Part shown: one piece after another, positions 1 to 7,470 of the stretch | Position numbering within the stretch: the first letter of the stretch is position 1 | Layout: the number at the start of each line of letters is the position of its first letter | Origin: Hoskinsella mucinilytica | Lineage (GTDB): Bacteria; Bacillota_I; Bacilli_A; Erysipelotrichales; Erysipelotrichaceae | Direction: 5' to 3' | Assembly: GCF_045223415.1 (NCBI RefSeq) | Contig: NZ_JBEQZJ010000010.1 | Coordinates: 1 to 64,000 of the forward strand | DNA: 64,000 nucleotides | Translations under genes and position numbers: made by a program | The notes under the pieces: generated by a model | What the model was told of the DNA's origin: nothing | Databases searched by the model: none | What the model saw: only the letters and a program-made list of their open reading frames with translations

Positions 1-232
1 TGAAATGCAAAAGGTGTAAGTATGAAGAATGAGCAGAAAAAGAAATCGCAGAAGAATCGGCTACCTATCATCGCAAAACAAAGAAATACGAAATACTGCT
101 TGATGTCCGAAATGCCATGATGTAATGATTTGGCATAATAAAGAAATGAAAGTTGAACAATGGGAATCAGGATTTGATCCTGAAGATTTACCTTTTCGAT
201 TATCAACTTTTATAATGTCTTCTAAGTCGTAA
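1..232 (+). pseudogene. Possible decayed coding remnant at window edge
   Basis: Frame 3 enters from the left edge with a Cys-rich stretch (KCKRCKYEE), meets TGA at 30-32, then stays open to about 120 with a plausible protein-like composition (Lys/Glu-rich, ending LLDVRNAMM). A different frame then runs from ATG 125 to TAA 230-232 (36 codons, acidic, Trp-containing). The pattern suggests either the C-terminus of a gene starting outside the window followed by non-coding sequence, or one gene broken by a stop and a frameshift. No family was recognised. Nothing else is evident up to the terminator at 304. Confidence 0.2.
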
Positions 233-303
233 TACTCACTTAGGATAACATTTTGGATTTTTTCTTTGGGTTTCTGCTAGAAGAACTTTCCTTCAAACAA
301 AAA

Positions 304-336
304 AAGAAGGTATTTTCATTATTGAAAATCCTTCTT
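304..336 (-). terminator. Intrinsic terminator of the small spore-type gene
   Basis: A 14-bp interrupted inverted repeat (AAGAAGG.ATTTTCA / TGAAAAT.CCTTCTT) with a TTAT loop. Read on the minus strand it is followed by a run of seven T. It lies 13 bp beyond the stop codon of the gene at 349-585. Confidence 0.8.
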
Positions 337-348
337 CTCATCATTACC

Positions 349-585
349 TTAACGATTTTGGTTTTGGTTCTGATTACGGTTATTGCTCTGATTTTGATTT
401 CTTTGATTGTTGTTCAAAGAATTGTTAGAGCTGTTTTTGAAATCTTTACCAGTGTTTTCAATATCATATTCACGCTGGTGATTTCTTTTTTCAGATTCTA
501 CATCAGCACCTAATTCAATACCCATTTCGTATTGATATAAATCCTGCTGTACCTGATTTTCGTTATACTGTTTTCTTCTTTCCAT
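349..585 (-). CDS. Small Asn/Gln-rich protein, putative minor small acid-soluble spore protein
   Basis: This 78-aa hydrophilic protein has an N-terminal half with a YEMGIELGADVE segment, followed by a tail of about 25 residues made almost only of Asn, Gln, Ser and Arg. The start is ATG 585, preceded at 6-nt spacing by the Shine-Dalgarno AGGTG. An upstream in-frame GTG at 594 lies inside that ribosome-binding site and is not credible. The GIELGAD piece recalls the E.G(V/I).LGAD motif of alpha/beta SASPs, and the Q/N-rich repeats recall gamma-type SASPs, but neither family is matched convincingly over its length. The decisive context is a sigma-G promoter directly upstream (605-634) and a terminator downstream, so it looks like a single-gene forespore transcript. 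The exact role is inferred from this. Confidence 0.6.
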   Translation of the reverse strand: MERRKQYNENQVQQDLYQYEMGIELGADVESEKRNHQREYDIENTGKDFKNSSNNSLNNNQRNQNQSNNRNQNQNQNR

Positions 586-604
586 TTTTATCACCTCACA
601 AAAT

Positions 605-634
605 TAGTATGAGGTGATACCATAGAAATTATAC
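605..634 (-). promoter_or_regulatory. Sigma-G-type promoter
   Basis: On the minus strand GTATA (630-634) is separated by 18 bp from CATACTA (605-611). Both agree fully with the Bacillus sigma-G consensus (GHATR, 17-18 bp, CATHMTA). The predicted start would be near 598, just ahead of the ribosome-binding site (590-597) of the 78-aa gene. Confidence 0.65.
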
Positions 635-1851
635 TAAAAAATTTCGGAATCGTTTTCGCCAATCTTACTTGTAGGATATAGATTGATGCTCTCTGTTTTT
701 TCGATACATTCATCGATCATTTTATCAAAATCAAACCTTGCTTCCATACGTTCCGCTTTATGGATTGTTGGTCTTGTGACTGGATTTTTCGGTGTAAAAA
801 TGGTACAACAATCTTCAAATGGTTGGATTGAAATATCATAAGTATCAATTTTCTTCGCTATATCGATGATTTCTAATTTATCCAAACACGCAACAGGTCG
901 AATCACTGGCATCTGTGTCACGCAGTTGATGGTCTGCATGCTTTCCAAGGTCTGACTTGCTACCTGACCAATACTTTCTCCGTTGATCAAGGCAAGACAC
1001 TTTTGCTTTTCTGCCAAACGCTGTGCAATGCGATACATCATCCTACGCATGATCGTGATGGCATAAGATTCATCACAATTCTGATAAATCGCCAATTGTA
1101 AATCTGTAAATGGCACGATATGTACACGAATATGTCCTTGATACGGCGCTAATTTTGCTGCCAATTGCAATACCTTTTCCTGTGCTGCCTTACTTGTATA
1201 AGGAGGAGAAGCATAGTGGATACATTCAATCGCAACCCCACGTTTCATCGCAAGATAACTGGCAACCGGTGAATCAATACCACCGGATAACATCACAAGC
1301 CCTTTTCCACCTACTCCAACAGGATATCCTCCCGCACCTGCGATTTTTCCTGTCATGATATAGGTTGCATCTTCATGCACCTCAATTTGAATTTTCAGCT
1401 GTGGCTCTCTCACATTTACTTTTAATTCAGTATTACGAAGAATTTCACCTGCAATTGCACGATTGATTTCATCTGAAATCATTGGGAATCGTTTGAAACT
1501 TCTTCTCGCAACAATTTTAAAGGTTTCCGCTTCACTATTTTGTGCAATCAATAGCGCTGTTTGCTTCATTTCTTCAATATCACTAGCCACTTTGACCGCA
1601 AATGAAAATGAAGAAATCCCAAATACTTTTTGTAGATGTTCACTGACTTCATGAGGATCTTCTCCATGCAACATGATATACATACGATCATGTGTTTTTT
1701 CATATGTCAACGCCTCATAATCACGCAACGCATTCTTTACATTATTCAATAATCGTTTGATAAAGTCCTTTTTATTTTTTCCTTTGGTGCTCAATTCTCC
1801 AAAGCGTACCAATATATGGTCATATTGAAGCTTATTTTGTTCTATAGTCAT
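634..1851 (-). CDS. thiI: tRNA 4-thiouridine synthetase ThiI
   Basis: ThiI adenylates U8 of tRNA and transfers sulfur to form 4-thiouridine; in some bacteria it also serves thiamine thiazole synthesis. The 405-aa protein has an N-terminal ferredoxin-like and THUMP region (about 1-165) and a PP-loop ATPase with SGGIDSPVA near residue 190. The C-terminus carries the DCCTIF.P..PVTRP signature. There is no rhodanese domain, as usual in Bacillota, so sulfur should come from the cysteine desulfurase encoded immediately upstream, with which it overlaps by 20 bp. The desulfurase-thiI pairing is the same as Bacillus nifZ-thiI. Family assignment is secure. Confidence 0.95.
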   Translation of the reverse strand: MTIEQNKLQYDHILVRFGELSTKGKNKKDFIKRLLNNVKNALRDYEALTYEKTHDRMYIMLHGEDPHEVSEHLQKVFGISSFSFAVKVASDIEEMKQTALLIAQNSEAETFKIVARRSFKRFPMISDEINRAIAGEILRNTELKVNVREPQLKIQIEVHEDATYIMTGKIAGAGGYPVGVGGKGLVMLSGGIDSPVASYLAMKRGVAIECIHYASPPYTSKAAQEKVLQLAAKLAPYQGHIRVHIVPFTDLQLAIYQNCDESYAITIMRRMMYRIAQRLAEKQKCLALINGESIGQVASQTLESMQTINCVTQMPVIRPVACLDKLEIIDIAKKIDTYDISIQPFEDCCTIFTPKNPVTRPTIHKAERMEARFDFDKMIDECIEKTESINLYPTSKIGENDSEIF

Positions 1852-2962
1852 GAATTACCTCCTTGATTGTATTCACAAAAGCAACCAATTCTTCTTTTCG
1901 GGTCCAATGTGAAATCGAAATACGAATTGCATGAGTTGCTCTTACTTCTCCAAGCCCCATTTCCAACAATACATGAGAAATAGCCTTGCTTTTAGACGAA
2001 CAAGTACTTTGCGCAGAAACAGCAAAGCCTCTTTCATTTAATGCATTTAACATAACCTCACTGCCAATGCATAACACCGATATATTCAAAATATAAGGGG
2101 ATGCATTTTCACAGGAATTGATCACGATATCTTTGATACTAGATAGTTCCTTACGTAGCCAATCATTCAAGCCTTTGACATAAACATAATTTTGATCTAA
2201 TTCTTCAAGTGCAAGACGAATGGTCTTAGCTAGTACGATATCAGCCGGTGCGTTGCTTGTTCCAGCACGCAATCCTTCTTCTTGTTGTCCACCACTGATC
2301 AATGGTAGCACTCTAATATTTTTTTTCTTATAAAACAAACCACTACCCTTTAGACCGTAAATCTTATGGGCTGAAAAGGTAGCCATATCCACAAATGACA
2401 AATCTACCTTGATCTTACCAAGTGCCTGCACTCCATCCATATGAAAAGCTGCCAATGAATGTTGATGAACATGATCCGCACATTCTTTCACAGGATTGAT
2501 TGCACCGGTTTCATTGTTCACCATCATCATGGAAACTAAAATCGTATCCTTACGAAGTGCTTGTTTTAAATCTTGAAACTCTACAACTCCATCTTCATTC
2601 ACCGGAAGATAGGTCACTTCAAAGCCAAAATGCTCTTCCAACTGTTTCATAGCATTGGCAATGGAGCTATGTTCGACACAAGTCGTAATCAGATGTTTGC
2701 CTCTATTTTGATTTGCCCAAGCAAATGCCTTGGTTGCGTAATTATTAGATTCACTGGCACAAGAAGTGAAAAAGATTTCATCACTACGAACATGGAAAAG
2801 CTGTGCAATATTTGCACGGCTCTTTTCCATTAATTTCGCACTTTCTCTACCAATATCATGCAAAGAATCACTATTACCATAATAGTCAGATAATAACATC
2901 GTATAAGTATCCAGCACCTCTTTACGAATCGGTGTAGTGGAAGCATAATCTAAGTAAATCAT
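1832..2962 (-). CDS. nifZ: Cysteine desulfurase (NifS/IscS family, NifZ-like)
   Basis: PLP-dependent enzyme that takes sulfur from cysteine as a persulfide for ThiI. The 376-aa protein shows the PLP-lysine motif SAHKIYGLKGSG (about residue 195) and the catalytic cysteine in the STCSSKSKA loop (about 320). It lies between ezrA (2 bp away) and thiI (20-bp overlap). The ezrA-nifZ-thiI neighbourhood is conserved with Bacillus, so it probably serves tRNA thiolation rather than general Fe-S assembly. The symbol follows that synteny; substrate partner is inferred. Confidence 0.9.
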   Translation of the reverse strand: MIYLDYASTTPIRKEVLDTYTMLLSDYYGNSDSLHDIGRESAKLMEKSRANIAQLFHVRSDEIFFTSCASESNNYATKAFAWANQNRGKHLITTCVEHSSIANAMKQLEEHFGFEVTYLPVNEDGVVEFQDLKQALRKDTILVSMMMVNNETGAINPVKECADHVHQHSLAAFHMDGVQALGKIKVDLSFVDMATFSAHKIYGLKGSGLFYKKKNIRVLPLISGGQQEEGLRAGTSNAPADIVLAKTIRLALEELDQNYVYVKGLNDWLRKELSSIKDIVINSCENASPYILNISVLCIGSEVMLNALNERGFAVSAQSTCSSKSKAISHVLLEMGLGEVRATHAIRISISHWTRKEELVAFVNTIKEVIHDYRTK

Positions 2963-2964
2963 TT

Positions 2965-4719
2965 TTATGCCTCCTGTCTTAACAGGCTGGAATCATCCTT
3001 ATTGATCAATTTTTCATAAGCACCTGGATGCATTTTCTCAATACATTGAATACCGATCTTCAAAGCTTTCGTATATTGTCCGTTACGGAAACAAAGTTCG
3101 GCACGAGTTAATTCGGAATCGATTTCCGGATATGTGCTACGATAACGATTTCCAAACACGATCGTATTCTCGACCATGATCGCCATACCAACCAAATTGT
3201 TTACGCTGTTATATAATGTATAAATATAATCTATTGCGACTTTCAATTCTTTATTTAATTCCTTTACATCAAGAGGTGAATTGTCAAGAATCACCTTGAT
3301 ATCTTTGATCATACGTTCTGCCTTATGCAAATCTTCCTCATATTTTTGAGATACACTAGGCAAACGATGTTTTCTCATTTTTACTTGAATCTCATTCACG
3401 ATCAACTGAAGTTTGATCAATTGTTTTTTTGCTCGTTCTTCATCGCTACATGCATTGTTCAGTTTTGTTTTCATATCACTGACTTCAATAGCGAAGTTCG
3501 CAGCACTTTGTTCTAATTCCTTATAACTGATCAGCAACGTCGTATATGGGATTGCATGTTCATTGACCACTTTATCCATACTACGTTTCATATCATTCAA
3601 AGAAGCCAGCTTACTACCTGTTTCTTTCAATTTGATCGTCCAGTTTTCAAAACCGAAGCGTTCATATACTTTATTATATAAATGCTCAATGTCTTCTACA
3701 TCTTGATTGATGGTACGAATAGAATCAAATAAGATTTCTATATTTCCGTTAACTTCATCAAATGCCTTTTCCTCTTTAGAAATCTGTTCCTGTAATTGAA
3801 CGATTCTTTTTTCACATTCATTTAAGTCATCTTGAACACCTTTTGGATCTCCATTACGTAGCTTATTCAAATCATTTTTCAGCATATCGCTCACTGCTTC
3901 CAAATTGCGTTTCACTTCTAAATGTTCTAAATAAACACCCTTATTTCTTGCTTGAGCATAGTTATAACCAACCTCATCAATTGCTCTAGGTAACACACCC
4001 TTTGCTCGCTCATACATAGATGGTAATACACTAGTCAACTCTTCCAAATACGCAATGGCGTCACCAATTTCTTTTTGCTGATCTGCGGCTTTATTAAATT
4101 CAGAAGCAAACATCCATTCTTCGAAAGAAGAGAACATTTTTTCAATTCGTACAATTTCACGTTCCAAATATTCATTGCTTTGGTTATAAGAAGTTTTATT
4201 GTCCCCAATCGTCTTTTTCAAAGCACGGAACTTTTCTTTTAAACGATTGATATGTACACGTTGTTCATTTTCTTGTTCTAAGATACCATCTAAAGTATCA
4301 TTGATCTTATTGACGTTTTCTTCGCAGATTTTCAAATCATCCTCAAGATCACCCATCTTAGCTCTCGCTTTTTTACTCTTATGCACATAAATCAAATCAT
4401 CGATTTCCGCAAGCTGTACACTACAATCCTTTAACTTTTCCTGTACTGTATCAAAAGAACTTTTACAACTATCCACCGCTTCCGCAATCGCATCATTGAC
4501 TCTGGAAAGCGCCACCGCCTTATTCAATTTAAACGCAAGTGGCACACCTTTTAATGTGTTATACTGTAGCTCCATTTCCTCTAGCATCTTTTTCGCTTTC
4601 TTTTTTCTTAGCGACATAATGATGATCGTCAAAACGATGATTGCGATTAATCCAATAATAATATAAATCAGTATATCGATCGATATAATATTTTTAATGT
4701 TGTTGATGAATTTTTCCAT
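2965..4719 (-). CDS. ezrA: Septation ring formation regulator EzrA
   Basis: EzrA is a membrane-anchored inhibitor of FtsZ ring formation away from midcell and also coordinates PBP1 at the septum. The 584-aa protein has one N-terminal transmembrane helix (about residues 14-36) followed by a basic RKKKAKK stretch, then a nearly all-helical cytoplasmic body of spectrin-like coiled coils. This is the family's size and topology. A possible -10 element (TACAAT, 4750-4755) lies upstream with a poor -35. It heads an ezrA-nifZ-thiI unit and is divergent from rpsD, as in Bacillus. Confidence 0.92.
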   Translation of the reverse strand: MEKFINNIKNIISIDILIYIIIGLIAIIVLTIIIMSLRKKKAKKMLEEMELQYNTLKGVPLAFKLNKAVALSRVNDAIAEAVDSCKSSFDTVQEKLKDCSVQLAEIDDLIYVHKSKKARAKMGDLEDDLKICEENVNKINDTLDGILEQENEQRVHINRLKEKFRALKKTIGDNKTSYNQSNEYLEREIVRIEKMFSSFEEWMFASEFNKAADQQKEIGDAIAYLEELTSVLPSMYERAKGVLPRAIDEVGYNYAQARNKGVYLEHLEVKRNLEAVSDMLKNDLNKLRNGDPKGVQDDLNECEKRIVQLQEQISKEEKAFDEVNGNIEILFDSIRTINQDVEDIEHLYNKVYERFGFENWTIKLKETGSKLASLNDMKRSMDKVVNEHAIPYTTLLISYKELEQSAANFAIEVSDMKTKLNNACSDEERAKKQLIKLQLIVNEIQVKMRKHRLPSVSQKYEEDLHKAERMIKDIKVILDNSPLDVKELNKELKVAIDYIYTLYNSVNNLVGMAIMVENTIVFGNRYRSTYPEIDSELTRAELCFRNGQYTKALKIGIQCIEKMHPGAYEKLINKDDSSLLRQEA

Positions 4720-4830
4720 GTCGACACCTCTTCATTTCTCATTGCTTATATTGTATCATATTTTTTTCTATTATAAAACGTAATTTCTAAGGTTTTAAAA
4801 GATTTTATCCAATCAAAAGCAAACATTTAT

Positions 4831-4859
4831 TTGACAACGATTCATAAGTTTGTTATAGT
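4831..4859 (+). promoter_or_regulatory. Sigma-A promoter of rpsD
   Basis: TTGACA (4831-4836) and TATAGT (4854-4859) are 17 bp apart. A second -10-like TATAAT at 4859-4864 would leave a 22-bp spacer. The predicted transcript starts near 4866, about 170 nt before rpsD. Confidence 0.75.
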
Positions 4860-4867
4860 ATAATGGC

Positions 4868-4985
4868 GTAAAATTGATAGCAGCATGCAAAGTCTTACAA
4901 GAAAGCGTTTCTGACGTGAAATACGGGATATTGAGTAACCTGGCTGCCAGGTGAAGGTATCGTGAGCAGAAACACTATGTAATGA
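4868..4985 (+). ncRNA. Structured rpsD leader (S4-binding autoregulatory leader candidate)
   Basis: A long-range helix GTTTCTG / CAGAAAC encloses an inner GATA..TATC pairing and a CCTGG-CTG-CCAGG hairpin at about 4939-4951. In Bacillota rpsD is commonly autoregulated by S4 binding to a pseudoknotted leader. Position, length and nesting fit that class. I assigned it by context and hand-folding, not by covariance search. Confidence 0.6.
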
Positions 4986-4997
4986 TGATTTGTACTG

Positions 4998-5025
4998 TTA
5001 TTGTTTTATAGCTATAAAACAATAA
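4998..5025 (+). repeat. Perfect inverted repeat abutting the rpsD Shine-Dalgarno
   Basis: A perfect 14-bp inverted repeat (loop-free on paper, probably a 4-nt loop) ends at the first base of AGGAGG (5025-5030). In RNA it would stack directly on the ribosome-binding site and may gate its access together with the S4 leader. Confidence 0.7.
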
Positions 5026-5038
5026 GGAGGACATTACT

Positions 5039-5641
5039 ATGTCAAGAATTACTGGACCGGTTTGGAAAACATCCCGCCGTCTTGGTTTCTCAATTTTGGA
5101 AACTGGAGAAGAATTACAAAAACGTGCTTATGCACCTGGTCAACATGGACCTACAAAACGTGTAAAGCTTACCAACTATGGTATGCAGTTACGTGAAAAA
5201 CAAAAAATTCGTTATATGTATGGATTGAATGAACGTCAGTTCTATAACACTTTCCAGAAAGCTAGTAAGATGAAAGGTGTTAAGGGTGATAACTTCTTAG
5301 CATTACTTGAATCAAGACTAGACAATATCGTTTATCGTTTAGGATTTGCTAGAACTCGCCGTGCTGCTCGTCAGTTGGTAAACCATGGACACATCTTGGT
5401 AAACGGAAAGAAAGTTGACATCCCTAGCTTCGTTTGTAAACCAGGTATGACAATTGAAGTAAAAGAAAAATCTAAAAACATGAAAGCTATCGTGGAAGCT
5501 TTAGAAGCATCATTAAATACAGTTGCATTTGTTGATGTTGATAAAGATGCTAAGAAAGGTACTTACCTTCGTCTTCCAGAACGTTCTGAATTGAATGCTG
5601 AATTCAATGAACTTCTAGTAGTAGAATTCTACAACAGATAG
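5039..5641 (+). CDS. rpsD: Small ribosomal subunit protein uS4
   Basis: uS4 binds 16S rRNA and nucleates assembly of the 30S body, and in Bacillota represses its own synthesis. The 200-aa protein has the N-terminal GPVWK.SRRLGFS motif and the S4 RNA-binding domain around residues 92-155 (LESRLDNIVYRLGFARTRRAARQLVNHGHILVNGKKVDIPS). The zinc-binding cysteines of the C+ form are absent, so it is the C-minus form. Start ATG follows AGGAGG by 8 nt. It is monocistronic with its own promoter, leader and terminator. Confidence 0.98.
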   Translation: MSRITGPVWKTSRRLGFSILETGEELQKRAYAPGQHGPTKRVKLTNYGMQLREKQKIRYMYGLNERQFYNTFQKASKMKGVKGDNFLALLESRLDNIVYRLGFARTRRAARQLVNHGHILVNGKKVDIPSFVCKPGMTIEVKEKSKNMKAIVEALEASLNTVAFVDVDKDAKKGTYLRLPERSELNAEFNELLVVEFYNR

Positions 5642-5652
5642 TCTTAAGAAAA

Positions 5653-5678
5653 ACAGTTCGCAAGAGCTGTTTTTTTTG
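5653..5678 (+). terminator. rpsD terminator
   Basis: A 7-bp stem with a GCAA tetraloop (ACAGTTC-GCAA-GAGCTGT, one wobble pair) is followed by eight T. Confidence 0.9.
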
Positions 5679-5685
5679 ATAAAAA

Positions 5686-5715
5686 AATGCAAAAGAGACA
5701 TTGCTCTTTTGCATT
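5686..5715 (-). terminator. ssb terminator overlapping the stop codon
   Basis: Twelve-base arms AATGCAAAAGAG / CTCTTTTGCATT with a 6-nt loop and a T-run on the minus strand. The stem's first arm contains the ssb stop codon. Confidence 0.88.
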
Positions 5716-6025
5716 AATGAACATAATCGACAAATTCAGCTATGATATCATACGCTGATCGGATCACACCATCTCTTCCTTCATAATCATGAGACTGAAT
5801 CCGTCCTTTGATGGCAACGGAATCTCCTGGTTTACAAATGCTCGCCGTTGTTTCCGCAATTCCTTTCCATAGCGTTACCGCAATCTTATCAAATTCATAA
5901 GTGCCATCACTGTTTGGAAAATTTCTTCTTACCTCTAACGTCATCGTTGTGTATTTGTTCCCTGCACTAGATTCCTTTAACTGAGGAAGTTCCTTTACTT
6001 TTCCTACAAATGCTACTACGTTCAT
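5714..6025 (-). CDS. Short single-stranded DNA-binding protein
   Basis: A single OB-fold SSB of 103 aa, with the family pattern MNVVAFVGKV...T...(L)EVRRNF and later GRIQSHDYE. It lacks the Gly-rich linker and acidic C-terminal tip that replication SSBs use to recruit partners, so it is unlikely to be the main SSB. YwpH/SsbB-type proteins of similar size act in DNA uptake in Bacillus. The ribosome-binding site is AAAGGA, 10 nt before ATG. The gene has its own promoter (6057-6085) and terminator. Identity as SSB-fold is good; the competence role is only a possibility. Confidence 0.85.
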   Translation of the reverse strand: MNVVAFVGKVKELPQLKESSAGNKYTTMTLEVRRNFPNSDGTYEFDKIAVTLWKGIAETTASICKPGDSVAIKGRIQSHDYEGRDGVIRSAYDIIAEFVDYVH

Positions 6026-6056
6026 ATCAACATCATCCTTTCTTTTATTGATATCT

Positions 6057-6085
6057 ATAATAAGATATATTATCTAAATATGCAA
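6057..6085 (-). promoter_or_regulatory. Sigma-A promoter of the short ssb
   Basis: TTGCAT (6080-6085) and TATTAT (6057-6062) on the minus strand with a 17-bp spacer. The -35 overlaps the outer arm of the inverted repeat that ends the upstream peptidase gene. Confidence 0.6.
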
Positions 6086-6186
6086 AAGCCCGTATTTGCA
6101 AAATCTTCAACGAAATCATCATAATTACTCGTGGTATAACGAAATAATTAAAATGATTTTTAATAAAGATACAAATACGGACTTTT
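6084..6186 (-). terminator. Long-loop inverted repeat after the M16 peptidase gene
   Basis: Arms of about 15 nt (AAAAG.CCCGTATTTG at 6084-6098 and CAAATACGG.CTTTT at 6172-6186) flank 73 nt that hold shorter inverted repeats. The T-rich far end on each strand lets it work as a terminator in either direction. The large loop is unusual for a simple terminator, and a miniature mobile element is an alternative. Confidence 0.5.
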
Positions 6187-7470
6187 TTATTTTTTTTCTG
6201 TTGGTAACAATTCCACAACACATGCTTGTTTTGGATCAAGCATTTCCATAGCAGATGTAACATCATCCAATGTAATATCATATAATACATCCATGGATTC
6301 AAAGAAATCACTTTGATCAAAATAGTTTCTGACCATGGTGATCGCAATATCGTCAAAACTATTTAAACTGCGAAGAGATTGTCCAAAATAACGTTTTTTC
6401 AACTGATCCAACGCTTCCTGTGATATCCCTTTTTCCCGCATTTGTGAAACTACTTGTTTCACTAAAGATAGAAAGGCTTCTTTTTGCGTCGTTTCTCCAT
6501 AGAACATCATCATTCCGTAATCCTTCCCCAAATCGACTTCGCTTCCCACAAAATCATTGATGATTCCTTGGTCTAACCATGTTTGATAATCCGGATTCAA
6601 GCTAGAAAAATAAGCATCTAAGATCATACGAAAGCTCCATTCAACCTTAATGCGCTCATACACATCTTTGATTCCTGACATTTTATATGCAATGGAAAGC
6701 TTTGGCATACTGATGTCCATATGAAATTCATATTCTTTACGATCCGGTTCGATTCCTTCTTCAAAGCTTTGTCGTTTTACCTCTTTGATGGAATCAAAAG
6801 TTTTTTTACTTTGATTCTTTTTAATTTCTTCTAACAGAAGTTTTGGGTCTTTTGAAGTAACGCCTACAAGGATCATTCTACTTGGATGATAATTCAAATG
6901 ATAACAATCTTGTAATTGTTGTAATGTGATAGAAGTTACACTTTCACTATCCCCACCGATATCATAACGTAATGGATGTTGTTGATACAAAGAGCTGAAT
7001 GTTTCCATCAAAAGTCTTTGATCGCTCATTTGTTTATACATATTCAATTCTTGAATGATGATTCCCTTTTCTTTTTCAACACTTTCCTCCGTTATGGAAA
7101 GACTTTGTACAAAATCCAACAAAAGATGAAGAGGCTTGATAACATCTCCACTTGTAGAAAAATAATAGGCTGTTTCCGTATAGGAAGTAAAAGCATTGAC
7201 GTTCGCTCCCATTTGAGAAAACATATCCATGACGTCGCCTTCTTCCATTTCAAACATTTTATGTTCTAAGAAATGGGCGATACCTGCAGGAAACGCATAG
7301 ACATTTCCATCTTGATCCACCTGTTTCATATCCAATGCCCCAAGAGGAGTTGCCATCATAAACAAACTTCTTTCATAATCAGGCTTTTTCCATAATACAA
7401 CATGAAGACCATTGTCAAGCGTTTCTTCTATATAGCTTTCCTGATAACGCTCGTTGTCGATTTTTCTCAT
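6187..7470 (-). CDS. ymfH: M16 family zinc metallopeptidase (YmfH-like)
   Basis: Insulinase/processing-peptidase fold protein of 427 aa. The inverted zinc motif HFLEH is present at about residue 66, with the distal Glu region (EKGIIIQELNMY) about 70 residues later, so it should be the catalytic half of a pair. The downstream partner gene (413 aa) lacks the motif, and Bacillus ymfF-ymfH shows the same arrangement next to spoIIIE. The two overlap by 4 bp (ATGA). Substrate is unknown. The pair probably forms a heterodimeric cytoplasmic peptidase. Confidence 0.88.
   Translation of the reverse strand: MRKIDNERYQESYIEETLDNGLHVVLWKKPDYERSLFMMATPLGALDMKQVDQDGNVYAFPAGIAHFLEHKMFEMEEGDVMDMFSQMGANVNAFTSYTETAYYFSTSGDVIKPLHLLLDFVQSLSITEESVEKEKGIIIQELNMYKQMSDQRLLMETFSSLYQQHPLRYDIGGDSESVTSITLQQLQDCYHLNYHPSRMILVGVTSKDPKLLLEEIKKNQSKKTFDSIKEVKRQSFEEGIEPDRKEYEFHMDISMPKLSIAYKMSGIKDVYERIKVEWSFRMILDAYFSSLNPDYQTWLDQGIINDFVGSEVDLGKDYGMMMFYGETTQKEAFLSLVKQVVSQMREKGISQEALDQLKKRYFGQSLRSLNSFDDIAITMVRNYFDQSDFFESMDVLYDITLDDVTSAMEMLDPKQACVVELLPTEKK

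Noticed and set aside
253..513. Plus-strand hydrophobic frame of 86 codons
   Set aside because: It is the complement of the Asn/Gln-rich gene, whose codons read as Leu/Ile/Val on the other strand; no ribosome-binding site.
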